From Bacillus glycinifermentans (GTDB lineage Bacteria; Bacillota; Bacilli; Bacillales; Bacillaceae), in NCBI RefSeq assembly GCF_001042475.2, contig NZ_LECW02000015.1, forward strand, positions 1 to 64,000: DNA of 64,000 nucleotides. The letters run 5' to 3'. Under the pieces are notes generated by a model, which worked only from the letters and a program-made list of their open reading frames with translations, searched no databases and had not been told where the DNA came from. The translations under genes and the position numbers were made by a program. Within the stretch, counting starts at the first letter, position 1. Every line of letters begins with the position of its first letter. Shown in pieces: positions 28,951 through 38,082 of this stretch.

Positions 28951-30552
28951 ATGAATCGTACTTTAACGCAAATTAAAACAAAAATAACCGATTTTTGGAA
29001 TAAAAGATCGAAGCTGCAAAAAATATTGATGATCGGCGGCTTTGCAGCAGCCGTCATCTTTACCATCATCATCGCCATTTTTGCTTCATCAGAGAAGATG
29101 GTTCCTCTCTACAAAGACCTATCTGCTGAAGAGGCAGGACAGATTAAACAAGTGCTCGATGAAAAGAGCGTCTCTTCCGAACTGGCGGATAACGGTACCG
29201 TTATCAAGGTCCCTGAAGAGCAGGTGGATTCGCTGAAAGTCGAACTGGCGGCCCAGGGGCTGCCGAAAAGCGGAAACATTGATTATTCATTCTTCAGCCA
29301 AAACGCCAGCTTCGGCATGACGGACAATGAGTTTGACGTATTAAAAGCCGAGGCGACGCAGACGGAATTGTCCAACTTAATCAAAGGCATGGATGGGATC
29401 AAGGATGCAAAAGTAATGATCAACATGCCGAAGGATTCCGTTTTTATCGGAGAAGAAAAACCGGAAGCTTCCGCGTCGATCGTCCTGCAGATCAAGCCGG
29501 GCTATACGCTCGACAAAAGCCAGATCAACGGCCTGTATCATCTGGTCTCTAAAAGCGTGCCGAATCTTGACCCGAAAAACATTGTCATCATGGATCAAAA
29601 TTCGAATTACTATGATCAAAACAGCGAGGGCGCCGGAGCTACGGCGGGAGATACATATGCATCTCAGCGCGAGATCAAGACGCAGATCGAAAAAGATCTT
29701 CAAAGACAGGTTCAAAGCCTGCTCGGCACGATGATGGGTCAGGATAAAGTCGCGGTATCTGTTACGACAGACATCGACTTTACGCAGGAAAAAAGAAAAG
29801 AAGACCTTGTTGAGCCTGTAGACAAGGAAAATATGGCAGGCATCGTCGTAAGCTCGGAAAAAATCAGCGAAACATACTCTGGTGACGGGGCTCAGGCGGG
29901 CGGAGTCAACGGCACAGGTGACCAAGACGTCACCAATTATGCCGAAACTGAGGACGGCAATAATAACGGAAATTACGAAAAAAGCGAAGACCGTCTCAAT
30001 TACGAAGTTAACAAGATTCATAAAGAAATCGCAGAAAGCCCTTATAAAGTCAGAGATTTAGGCATTCAAGTTTTAGTTGAACCGCCTGATCCAAAAAAAC
30101 CGGCTTCTCTGACGCAGGAACGGCAGGACGATATTAAAAACATTCTTTCTACAATCGTCCGCACATCGATTGACAAATCAGAGAATAATAACCTGTCAGA
30201 CGAAGATCTTCAAAATAAAATCGTCGTATCCGTCGAACAGTTCGATGGAAAAGCAGCGGTCGATACGGCAAAGGATACCGGCGGCATTCCGCTTTGGGTT
30301 TATATTGCAGGCGGAGCGGTCTTGATCGCGCTGATCGGTTTGATTTTCTGGCTTGTGAGAAGACGCAAAAATGACGACGAGGAATATGAAGAAGAATGGT
30401 ATGAAACGCCTCAGGAACCGATAAAAGTTGCGGACGTTAACAATGAAAAAGAGACTGAAGAAACCGTCAGACGAAAACAGCTTGAAAAAATGGCGAAAGA
30501 CAAACCGGAAGAATTCGCAAAATTACTACGCAGCTGGCTGACCGAGGATTAG
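28951..30552 (+). CDS. fliF: Flagellar MS-ring protein FliF
   Basis: FliF oligomerises in the membrane as the MS-ring on which the motor is built. The 533 residues have an N-terminal transmembrane helix (~25-45), a large extracytoplasmic region with ring-building motifs and a second helix (~448-467). The cytoplasmic tail (residues ~470-533) binds FliG and is acidic. SD GGGGGAG. It is directly followed by its partner gene fliG. Confidence 0.97.
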   Translation: MNRTLTQIKTKITDFWNKRSKLQKILMIGGFAAAVIFTIIIAIFASSEKMVPLYKDLSAEEAGQIKQVLDEKSVSSELADNGTVIKVPEEQVDSLKVELAAQGLPKSGNIDYSFFSQNASFGMTDNEFDVLKAEATQTELSNLIKGMDGIKDAKVMINMPKDSVFIGEEKPEASASIVLQIKPGYTLDKSQINGLYHLVSKSVPNLDPKNIVIMDQNSNYYDQNSEGAGATAGDTYASQREIKTQIEKDLQRQVQSLLGTMMGQDKVAVSVTTDIDFTQEKRKEDLVEPVDKENMAGIVVSSEKISETYSGDGAQAGGVNGTGDQDVTNYAETEDGNNNGNYEKSEDRLNYEVNKIHKEIAESPYKVRDLGIQVLVEPPDPKKPASLTQERQDDIKNILSTIVRTSIDKSENNNLSDEDLQNKIVVSVEQFDGKAAVDTAKDTGGIPLWVYIAGGAVLIALIGLIFWLVRRRKNDDEEYEEEWYETPQEPIKVADVNNEKETEETVRRKQLEKMAKDKPEEFAKLLRSWLTED

Positions 30553-30565
30553 GAGGAGTTTTGAA

Positions 30566-31582
30566 ATGTCAAAAATGAAACAAGACAAGCTTACAGGCAA
30601 GCAAAAAGCGGCCATCCTCATGATATCCTTAGGGCTTGATGTGTCAGCGTCCGTTTACAAACATTTAACCGACGAAGAAATTGAAAGGCTGACGCTTGAA
30701 ATATCAAATGTCAGATCTGTTTCGCCTCAGAAAAAAGACGAAATTATTCAGGAATTTCATGAAACGGCTATCGCCCAGGAGTACATTTCCCAAGGCGGGA
30801 TCCATTACGCGAAACAAGTCTTGGATAAGGCGCTTGGCGAAGAAAAGGCGTCCAGCATTATCAACAGGCTCACATCATCCTTGCAGGTCAGGCCGTTTGA
30901 TTTTGCCAGAAAAGCTGATCCTGAACAAATTCTGAACTTTATTCAGCACGAGCATCCACAGACGATCGCTTTGATCTTATCCTATCTTGATCCTGTGCAG
31001 TCCGGACAGATCCTGTCGGAACTGAATCAGGACGTGCAGGCTGAGGTCGCAAGGCGGATCGCCGTCATGGACCGGACGTCACCGGAAATCATCAACGAAG
31101 TGGAGCAGATTTTGGAGCAGAAGCTTTCATCGACCTTCACTCAGGATTACACGCAGACCGGCGGCATAGAAGCGGTTGTGGAAGTATTAAACGGAGTTGA
31201 CAGGGGAACGGAAAAAACGATCCTTGATTCCCTGGAAATTCAGGATCCTGAGCTTGCTGACGAAATTAAGAAGAGGATGTTCGTCTTCGAAGATATCGTT
31301 ACGCTTGACAACCGGGCCATTCAAAGGGTTATCCGCGATGTCGAAAACGACGATCTGCTTCTGTCCTTGAAGGTCGCGAGCGAAGAGGTCAAAGACATCG
31401 TCTTCAGCAATATGTCACAGCGTATGGCTGAAACGTTTAAAGAGGAAATGGAATTCATGGGACCTGTCCGTCTGCGCGATGTCGAAGAGGCTCAGTCCAG
31501 AATCGTAAGCGTCATCCGGAGACTGGAAGAAGCGGGTGAAATCGTAATCGCCAGAGGCGGAGGGGATGATATCATTGTCTAA
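30566..31582 (+). CDS. fliG: Flagellar motor switch protein FliG
   Basis: FliG is the C-ring protein that contacts MotA and generates torque. The 338 residues include an N-terminal FliF-binding domain and a middle domain with the EHPQ motif (129-132). The C-terminal torque domain has charged residues around VTLDNRAIQRVIRDVENDDLLLSLK. SD GGAGGAG. The 3' end overlaps fliH by 8 bases. Confidence 0.98.
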   Translation: MSKMKQDKLTGKQKAAILMISLGLDVSASVYKHLTDEEIERLTLEISNVRSVSPQKKDEIIQEFHETAIAQEYISQGGIHYAKQVLDKALGEEKASSIINRLTSSLQVRPFDFARKADPEQILNFIQHEHPQTIALILSYLDPVQSGQILSELNQDVQAEVARRIAVMDRTSPEIINEVEQILEQKLSSTFTQDYTQTGGIEAVVEVLNGVDRGTEKTILDSLEIQDPELADEIKKRMFVFEDIVTLDNRAIQRVIRDVENDDLLLSLKVASEEVKDIVFSNMSQRMAETFKEEMEFMGPVRLRDVEEAQSRIVSVIRRLEEAGEIVIARGGGDDIIV

Positions 31583-32333
31583 TATCATTAAACAGCGAAT
31601 ATCATCCGTTCCCGAGCAAAAAAAGCGAAAGATTTCTTTAAAAGAAATTAAGCTTCCTGAAACGGCGGCCGATCTGGCTGCCGAAGAAAGCCCCGAGCTC
31701 CTTATTAACAAGGCACAGCAAGAAGCAAAGGAAATTCACGAAAAGGCGAATGTTGAACTCGAACAAATCCGCCGGCAAATCGAACAGGAAAGAAAAGGCT
31801 GGGAAGCAGAACGCGAAGCCTTAATCGAACAGGCGAAAAAAGAAGGCTATGAGGCAGGTTTTGAACTGGGGAAGGCTGAGGCGGAAAAATCCTATCAATC
31901 CTATTTGGAAGGTGCAAACGCCATCGTCAGGGCAGCAAGACAGGATTATGAGCAAAAAATCGAGCAATCTGCGGAAGACATCATTACGCTTGCCGTTTCC
32001 CTGGCGAAAAAAGTATGGAATCAAAAGCCTGATGACAAAGAAGCCTTCATCGTCCTTGTCAAACAGGTGCTGTCTGAAATGAAGGAGTTTGACGAGATTT
32101 CCATTTATGTGGACCCGGAATATTACATAGAGGTTCAGAGCCATAAAAATGAGCTTGAAGAGATGCTTCAATACGGTGCACACATCGCGATCTACGCAGA
32201 TGAAAAAGCGGCAAAAGGCACCTGCTATATCGAAACGGCGTTTGGAAGAATCGACGCCGGCATCGACACCCAATTGCAGCAGCTCAAACAAAAGCTGCTC
32301 GATACGCTTGAAACGGCGGGTGAAAGCCGGTGA
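31575..32333 (+). CDS. fliH: Flagellar export ATPase regulator FliH
   Basis: FliH is the stalk-like negative regulator of the FliI ATPase. The protein has 252 residues from a TTG at 31575, which is 9 bases from a GGAGGGG SD and gives MSNIIKQ as in B. subtilis. An ATG at 31566 directly abuts the SD and is less likely. A Glu/Gln-rich coiled coil lies near residues 40-110, followed by the conserved C-terminal domain. Confidence 0.9.
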   Translation: MSNIIKQRISSVPEQKKRKISLKEIKLPETAADLAAEESPELLINKAQQEAKEIHEKANVELEQIRRQIEQERKGWEAEREALIEQAKKEGYEAGFELGKAEAEKSYQSYLEGANAIVRAARQDYEQKIEQSAEDIITLAVSLAKKVWNQKPDDKEAFIVLVKQVLSEMKEFDEISIYVDPEYYIEVQSHKNELEEMLQYGAHIAIYADEKAAKGTCYIETAFGRIDAGIDTQLQQLKQKLLDTLETAGESR

Positions 32334-33646
32334 TGATGGAGCAGCTTCTGGAGTGTATTGAAACGGCCGATTCTTATAAACGCTATGGAAAAGTAAAACA
32401 GGCCGTCGGATTAATGATTGAATCGAAAGGGCCGGAAAGCTCGATCGGTGATGTCTGCAAAATTTACACAAAAGGAGACAGCCGGAAGGTTATTAAAGCG
32501 GAAGTCGTCGGCTTCAAAGACCAAAATATCCTTCTGATGCCGTACCTTGAAGCGTCGAATATCGCACCGGGCAGCATCGTCGAAGCGACGGGTGAATCAT
32601 TAAGGATCAAGGTAGGCGCCGGCTTGATCGGCCAGGTTGTCGATGCGTTTGGAAATCCGCTCGACGGCAGCATGCTGCCGAAAGGCTTGACTCCGGTTTC
32701 GACGGAGCAGGCCCCGCCAAATCCGATGAAACGGCCGCCGATCAGAGAAAAAATGGAAGTCGGGGTCAGATCGATTGACAGCCTTTTAAGCGTCGGAAAA
32801 GGGCAGCGTGTCGGCATCTTCGCGGGAAGCGGCGTCGGGAAAAGCACGCTGATGGGAATGATCGCAAGACAAACTGCAGCAGATCTGAACGTCATCGCCC
32901 TTGTCGGCGAGCGCGGGCGCGAAGTGCGCGAATTCATCGAAAAAGACCTTGGAAAAGAAGGATTAAAGCGCTCGATCGTCGTCGTTGCAACATCTGACCA
33001 GCCGGCTTTGATGAGGCTGAAAGCGGCCTATACGGCGACTGCAATTGCCGAGTATTTTCGGGACAAGGGCCAAAACGTCATGTTTATGATGGATTCGGTG
33101 ACAAGGGTCGCCATGGCCCAGAGGGAAATCGGGCTGGCGGCGGGAGAACCGCCGACTACGAAAGGCTATACACCTTCAGTGTTCGCTATTTTACCTAGGC
33201 TCTTAGAACGAACAGGAACAAATGAAAGCGGCTCGATCACCGCATTCTACACGGTTCTTGTAGACGGCGACGATATGAACGAACCGATCGCCGATACGGT
33301 AAGGGGGATTTTGGACGGGCATATCGTCCTTGACAGACATCTGGCGAATAAAGGCCAGTTTCCGGCGGTCAATATTTTAAAAAGCATCAGCAGGGTTATG
33401 GGAAACATTTCTGAAAAAGACCATCTCAAGGCGGCAAACCGTTTCAGGGAACTGTTATCAACCTATCAAAACTCAGAGGATTTAATCAACATAGGCGCAT
33501 ATAAAAAAGGATCTTCGAGAGAAATCGATGAGGCGATACAGTTTCATCCAAAGCTGATCAGCTTCCTCAAACAGGAAGTAGATGAGACCGCATCAATGAA
33601 AGACAGCATATCTTTCTTAAAGAGTCTTACAGGAAGAGAGGAATAA
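32330..33646 (+). CDS. fliI: Flagellum-specific export ATPase FliI
   Basis: FliI is the hexameric ATPase that energises and delivers export substrates, homologous to the F1 beta subunit. The ~438 residues contain Walker A AGSGVGKS (165-172), the GERGREVREF segment and Walker B VMFMMDSVTR. GTG 32330 and ATGs at 32333 and 32336 are all possible starts; the difference is two residues. It overlaps the fliH stop. Confidence 0.96.
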   Translation: MMMEQLLECIETADSYKRYGKVKQAVGLMIESKGPESSIGDVCKIYTKGDSRKVIKAEVVGFKDQNILLMPYLEASNIAPGSIVEATGESLRIKVGAGLIGQVVDAFGNPLDGSMLPKGLTPVSTEQAPPNPMKRPPIREKMEVGVRSIDSLLSVGKGQRVGIFAGSGVGKSTLMGMIARQTAADLNVIALVGERGREVREFIEKDLGKEGLKRSIVVVATSDQPALMRLKAAYTATAIAEYFRDKGQNVMFMMDSVTRVAMAQREIGLAAGEPPTTKGYTPSVFAILPRLLERTGTNESGSITAFYTVLVDGDDMNEPIADTVRGILDGHIVLDRHLANKGQFPAVNILKSISRVMGNISEKDHLKAANRFRELLSTYQNSEDLINIGAYKKGSSREIDEAIQFHPKLISFLKQEVDETASMKDSISFLKSLTGREE

Positions 33647-33648
33647 GA

Positions 33649-34092
33649 ATGGCCTATTCATTTAAATTTCAAAAGCTTTTGGAGCTTAAGGAAAATGAAA
33701 AAGACCAATCATTCGCTGAATATCAGCACTCGGTTTCCGAATTTGAAAAGGTTGCAGAAAAGCTGTATGAAAGCATGAACAAAAAAGAAACGCTCGAAAA
33801 AAACAAGGAAGTCAAGCTGCAGTCGGGCATGAGCGTTCAGGAAATGAGACATTATCAGCAGTTCGTCACCAACCTTGAAAACACGATTCACCACTACCAA
33901 AAGCTGGTCATCATGAAAAGAAACGAAATGAACGAAAAACAGCACGACTTGACGGAAAAAAACATCGAGCTCAAAAAGTTTGAAAAAATGAAGGAAAAAC
34001 AGCTTGAAATGTTCTTAATACGAAACAAAGCAAACGAAATGAAAGAGATGGATGATATATCCATCACCCAATTTATGACTCATGGAAATTAG
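33649..34092 (+). CDS. fliJ: Flagellar export chaperone FliJ
   Basis: FliJ is the 147-residue central-stalk coiled coil of the export ATPase and an escort for chaperones. Almost the whole sequence is a charged helix rich in Glu, Lys and Met. Its position directly after fliI (2-base gap) is diagnostic. Confidence 0.93.
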   Translation: MAYSFKFQKLLELKENEKDQSFAEYQHSVSEFEKVAEKLYESMNKKETLEKNKEVKLQSGMSVQEMRHYQQFVTNLENTIHHYQKLVIMKRNEMNEKQHDLTEKNIELKKFEKMKEKQLEMFLIRNKANEMKEMDDISITQFMTHGN

Positions 34093-34104
34093 GAGCAGAA
34101 CACG

Positions 34105-34698
34105 ATGAGTGAAGAAAAAAAAACCGGTAAATTTCAGACGTTTTTGTTTTTGATTGTCATTCCGTTCATCTTCTTAATCATTATTGCATGTGTCGGATTG
34201 TGGCTTTCCGGTGTAGGCATTAAAGATGTTGCCTCACATATTCCATTCGTCAAGGAGCTCGTACCGGACGACAAAGAAAAGGCGGCTACAGCAAGCAAGA
34301 ATGATAACAGCCAAACCGAAGAGCTTCAAAAAACGATCAAAGAACAAAAAACGAAAATCGAAAACTTGACAAGCGACCTTAAGACAAGCGATGAAGAAAT
34401 TCAAAGGCTGAATCAAAAAGTCCGCTCGTTCGAAAAACTCGAAAAAGACGGCAAAAAAGACAGCAAGGACAAAGCAGGCAGCAAAGCGGACAGCGATGAG
34501 CAGGCGCAAAAAGTCGTGAAAATTTACCAAAGCATGGACAGCGGCAAAGCCGCCAAAATTTTGAGCCAGCTCAATGAAAAAGAAGCTGTCAAGATTCTGA
34601 ATGAATTAAACAAGCAGAAGATCAGCGAAATCCTTGCAAAAATGGCGCCTGACAAGGCCGCTGCAATAACGGAACAGCTGTCAAAACTAAAAAAATAA
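34105..34698 (+). CDS. ylxF: YlxF, MotE/MgtE-N-like flagellar protein
   Basis: A 197-residue membrane-anchored protein: one transmembrane helix at ~11-38, a charged coiled-coil linker, and a C-terminal MgtE N-domain-like repeat (MDSGKAAKILSQLNEKEAVKILNELNKQK) also seen in the FliG middle domain. Related proteins (MotE) in other bacteria help chaperone or stabilise motor components; that role here is inference. It lies between fliJ and fliK, as in B. subtilis. Confidence 0.88.
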   Translation: MSEEKKTGKFQTFLFLIVIPFIFLIIIACVGLWLSGVGIKDVASHIPFVKELVPDDKEKAATASKNDNSQTEELQKTIKEQKTKIENLTSDLKTSDEEIQRLNQKVRSFEKLEKDGKKDSKDKAGSKADSDEQAQKVVKIYQSMDSGKAAKILSQLNEKEAVKILNELNKQKISEILAKMAPDKAAAITEQLSKLKK

Positions 34699-34716
34699 AT
34701 AAGAGGGGGGAAAAAG

Positions 34717-36093
34717 TTGAAGCTCCTGGATATGATCTCTTTTGACGGGGCGCCGCCGGCGCAAACGTCGGGGAATTATGGGAAAACGTCAGCGGGAACG
34801 CTGTTTCAGAGCGTGCTGCAAAAAGAAAACCTCTCGTTTAGCGGAAACGCTCAGGGCATGACGCAAAATGCGGACAACCTGAATGAGCTTTTGCAAAAAA
34901 TCAAGGATTTGCTGTCGGGAACGTCAGCAGGCGAGTTGGATGATAAGCTGCTCAAAGCTCTCGAGGCGCTCATCGGCCAGGGGGCGAAAGATCAGGAGAC
35001 GGTGTCATTAGCCGAAGAACTCCTGAAGAAAATCGCAGCGCTGCTGCAGCAGAGCGCTGCGCCGGCCGCCGGTCTTGAAGACGTGAATTCATCTGAACCT
35101 GCTGATGAGTCAGACGGGGATGAGGCGAAAAGCAACTCGCCTGACAGAGATGCCCTTGCAACGATTCAGCACCTTTTATACACGCTCGTTTATGAACAGC
35201 AGCCGCTCGAAAAATCGGCGCAAATCTCGTCCATTTTGGAAAAAGGGCCCGAATTTCTCGAGATGCTGAAGAATAAGGAAGCCGCGCCCGAGCTCATTGA
35301 TGAGCTGAAGCGTCAAATATTTACGAAAGATCCTGACCAATCAAAACTGTTATCGATGTCAAAGGCTGAGCTGAAAAGCTTTCAAAGCGTCATCGACCAG
35401 ATGATGAAAAACACCGCGGACACGGGACAAAAGGAATGGAAGATGGCTGAAAGCGAACTGAAGGCCTTTCTTCTTGGCAAAAAAACGGATGTACAGGTGA
35501 CAGGCAAACCGTTTTTCGTACTCCCGAAAGACGATCGGCCGAAAGCGGATGAAAAACCGGCGCCTTTCCACCAGCAAAGCTTAGGTGTTCAGCAGAAATC
35601 AGAATCATTTCTGCTCAAGGCGAGCCAGGCTGCTCCATCCGGTGATCCGGCATCTTCACAGTCAAAGGCATTTACGGATCAGATTCTCGGCTCTTGGAAG
35701 CAGATGAAGTATACGCCGTTCGGGAAATCGACAGGCAGCTTTACGATTCGGCTCAATCCTGAAAATCTGGGATTTATCACCGTAAAACTGATCAAACAGC
35801 ACGGTATGTTCTCAAGCAAAATCATCGCTTCGACACAGTCGGCGAAAGAGCTTTTGGAACACAACCTGGCTCAGCTCAAACAGGCGCTTCCGAGCATGTC
35901 GGTACAGATCGACCGCTTCAGCGTTCCGCTGCAAACCGGAGATCAGCAGCAGTTCGGCCAGCCGGCCGATGATCAAGGAAGACAGCAGCAGCCGAAGCAG
36001 GACAGCCGAAGCCAACAGGAAGGCGAAGACTTCCGTGAATTTTTAGAAGAGCTCATCGAAAGCCGAACCCACGATTACGAGGAGGAGATTTAA
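34717..36093 (+). CDS. fliK: Flagellar hook-length control protein FliK
   Basis: FliK measures hook length and triggers the FlhB specificity switch. The 458 residues start at TTG 34717 with a strong SD (GAGGGGGG). A long, low-complexity N-terminal and central ruler region leads to the conserved C-terminal Flg_hook domain (IRLNPENLGFITVKL ... LAQLKQALPSMSV). The tail is Gln-rich. It overlaps flgD by one base. Confidence 0.94.
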   Translation: MKLLDMISFDGAPPAQTSGNYGKTSAGTLFQSVLQKENLSFSGNAQGMTQNADNLNELLQKIKDLLSGTSAGELDDKLLKALEALIGQGAKDQETVSLAEELLKKIAALLQQSAAPAAGLEDVNSSEPADESDGDEAKSNSPDRDALATIQHLLYTLVYEQQPLEKSAQISSILEKGPEFLEMLKNKEAAPELIDELKRQIFTKDPDQSKLLSMSKAELKSFQSVIDQMMKNTADTGQKEWKMAESELKAFLLGKKTDVQVTGKPFFVLPKDDRPKADEKPAPFHQQSLGVQQKSESFLLKASQAAPSGDPASSQSKAFTDQILGSWKQMKYTPFGKSTGSFTIRLNPENLGFITVKLIKQHGMFSSKIIASTQSAKELLEHNLAQLKQALPSMSVQIDRFSVPLQTGDQQQFGQPADDQGRQQQPKQDSRSQQEGEDFREFLEELIESRTHDYEEEI

Positions 36094-36530
36094 TGTCTGG
36101 AACAACAGCTGCCGCAAGAACCGAAACGACGGCTTTGAATGCAAGTTCGACAAAAACGGCGAAATCAAAAGGCTCCGACTTAGGCAAGGATGACTTTTTG
36201 AAGCTGCTGGTAACACAGCTGCAACACCAGGATCCTTTAAATCCGATGGAGGACCGCGAATTCATCGCGCAGATGGCAACTTTTTCAAGCCTTGAGCAGA
36301 TGACGAATTTAAATTCGACGATGTCAACGTTCGTCGGCCTCCAAGACCCGATGTCGATGTACGTCAGCTGGATTGGAAAAGAAGTCACATACGAAGGCGA
36401 CAATCAAGAAGAAAAAACCGCGCTCGTCAAATCCGTGAAAAGCTCAGACGGCCAATATAAGCTCGTTCTCGACAATGGTACTGAAGTGAGCCCATGGAAT
36501 GTGACCGCCGTCGGCGCAGCTAGCAAATAA
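36093..36530 (+). CDS. flgD: Hook assembly scaffold FlgD
   Basis: FlgD is the hook-cap scaffold. At 145 residues it keeps the conserved N-terminal block DFLKLLVTQLQHQDPLNPMED and EFIAQMATFSSLEQM, but is shorter than enteric FlgD, as usual in Bacillus (formerly ylxG). The start shares one base with the fliK stop (TAATG). Confidence 0.94.
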   Translation: MSGTTAAARTETTALNASSTKTAKSKGSDLGKDDFLKLLVTQLQHQDPLNPMEDREFIAQMATFSSLEQMTNLNSTMSTFVGLQDPMSMYVSWIGKEVTYEGDNQEEKTALVKSVKSSDGQYKLVLDNGTEVSPWNVTAVGAASK

Positions 36531-36558
36531 AAACAAAGAATACCGGGAGGAATACTAC

Positions 36559-37356
36559 ATGTTACGTTCACTTTATTCAGGAATCAGCGGAATGAAAAAC
36601 TTTCAGACGAAGCTTGATGTTGTAGCAAACAACATCTCAAACGTCAATACTGCAGGATTTAAGAAAAGCAGGGTCACCTTTAAAGACATCGTCAGCCAGC
36701 AGATTTCAGGGGCGTCTGCTTCAACTGCCAACAGGGGATCAGTAAACGGCAAGCAAGTCGGTCTCGGTTCAGCGGTTGCCACGATCGATACCGTTCATTC
36801 ACCTGCATCAACTGGGACAACAGGTAGAGACTTAGACATCGCGATCACCGGCGACGGCTACTTCCGGGTCGGCACAGGGGACGAGATCAGCTATACAAGA
36901 TACGGGAACTTCCAGTTGTCTGATCAAGGCTATTTAACAACAGCAGACGGACTGTTTGTCTTAACGGCTGATAATCAGAAGATTCAAATTCCTGTAGATG
37001 ATGCGAAAAGCTACGCCATTGCACCTAACGGAACGGTGACATACGTAGATAAGGATACGAACAACAGCGTAACAGCAGGACAGATCTCACTTGCGACGTT
37101 CAGCAATGCGGCGGGTTTAACCAAAACTGGTGACAACCTTTACCGAGAATCATTAAGCTCTGGAACTCCGCAGATTGTCGCACCTGGCGAAGGATCAGCA
37201 GGAGCATTGCAAACAGGTGCGCTTGAAATGTCAAACGTCGACCTTTCGGAAGAATTCTCCGAAATGATCATCGCGCAGCGCGGTTTCCAATCCAACGCGA
37301 AAATCATTACAACCTCTGACGAAATCCTTCAGGAGCTCGTCAATCTGAAGCGATAA
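36559..37356 (+). CDS. flgE: Flagellar hook protein FlgE
   Basis: The 265-residue hook subunit (formerly annotated flgG) has the axial N-terminal signature SGISGMKNFQTKLDVVANNI and C-terminal AQRGFQSNAKIITTSDEIL. It is short compared with enteric FlgE but the same size as the B. subtilis hook protein. Good SD GGGAGG. A GC-rich hairpin lies downstream, before swrD. Confidence 0.95.
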   Translation: MLRSLYSGISGMKNFQTKLDVVANNISNVNTAGFKKSRVTFKDIVSQQISGASASTANRGSVNGKQVGLGSAVATIDTVHSPASTGTTGRDLDIAITGDGYFRVGTGDEISYTRYGNFQLSDQGYLTTADGLFVLTADNQKIQIPVDDAKSYAIAPNGTVTYVDKDTNNSVTAGQISLATFSNAAGLTKTGDNLYRESLSSGTPQIVAPGEGSAGALQTGALEMSNVDLSEEFSEMIIAQRGFQSNAKIITTSDEILQELVNLKR

Positions 37357-37400
37357 GGAGGAAGGCGGGCGCCTTTAGATAAGGCGCCTTCTGTGAAACG
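37355..37400 (+). promoter_or_regulatory. Orphan Shine-Dalgarno plus stem-loop before swrD
   Basis: A perfect AAGGAGG (37355-37361) overlaps the flgE stop but has no start codon at normal spacing. It is followed by an 8-bp GC-rich hairpin (37368-37375 with 37381-37388). The swrD ATG is at 37401 and has no SD of its own. Folding the hairpin would shorten the SD-to-start distance to about 19 unpaired bases. Confidence 0.6.
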
Positions 37401-37616
37401 ATGATCAAGGTTACGCGATTAAACGGACAACCCTTTGTTCTGAACGCATTATTAATCGAACAAATCGAATGTTTCCCAGACACGACGATTACGCTGTCAA
37501 ACGGAAAAAAATTTGTTGTCAAAGAAGACGAGAATACAGTTGTAGAAAGCATCGTGTCATTCTATCAAAAAATCAACATACTTTCTTGTGACCAAAGAAT
37601 TGAGGAATCAGAATGA
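37401..37616 (+). CDS. swrD: Swarming motility protein SwrD (FlbD family)
   Basis: A 71-residue soluble protein of the FlbD/YlzI family, starting [23 protein letters not shown]. In B. subtilis SwrD raises flagellar motor power and is needed for swarming. It lacks a nearby SD; an upstream hairpin separates it from an AAGGAGG. It overlaps fliL by 4 bases. Confidence 0.9.
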   Translation: MIKVTRLNGQPFVLNALLIEQIECFPDTTITLSNGKKFVVKEDENTVVESIVSFYQKINILSCDQRIEESE

Positions 37617-38044
37617 ATAAAAAACTTCTAGCAATCATGATGATCATTTTGTTGGCGATCGCCGCACTGGGGACGGCTGCTTTCTTTGTCATTAAAGGAA
37701 ATGCAAGCGAAAAGGATACAAAAAAGGAACCGACGATTGACGAGGTTGTCGAGTCGTCAGTCGCAATCGATGAGATCACGACAAACCTGAAATCAGACAA
37801 CTACGTCCGCCTTTCGATCAAGCTTGAAACCGATTCGAAAATAGCGAAGGAAGAGCTTGAAAAACGCGATTTCCAAATCAAAGATACGGTCATTTCCCTG
37901 CTCGGAAATATGACAGCTGACCAAATGGATGGAGAAAAGGGAAGAGAAGCCTTTAAAAAGGAGCTCAAAGATAAGCTGAACTCAGAGTATATGAAAGAGG
38001 GCAAAGTCAAAAAAGTATACATTACCTCCTTTAATCTGCAGTAG
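37613..38044 (+). CDS. fliL: Flagellar basal body-associated protein FliL
   Basis: FliL is a single-pass membrane protein that associates with stators and supports torque. The 143 residues have an N-terminal transmembrane helix (~4-26), an extracytoplasmic domain with [18 protein letters not shown], and a C-terminal [11 protein letters not shown]. The start overlaps the swrD stop. Confidence 0.94.
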   Translation: MNKKLLAIMMIILLAIAALGTAAFFVIKGNASEKDTKKEPTIDEVVESSVAIDEITTNLKSDNYVRLSIKLETDSKIAKEELEKRDFQIKDTVISLLGNMTADQMDGEKGREAFKKELKDKLNSEYMKEGKVKKVYITSFNLQ

Positions 38045-38082
38045 GAACCATATTTGACAGGACCACGGAGGTGAAAAAGAAG

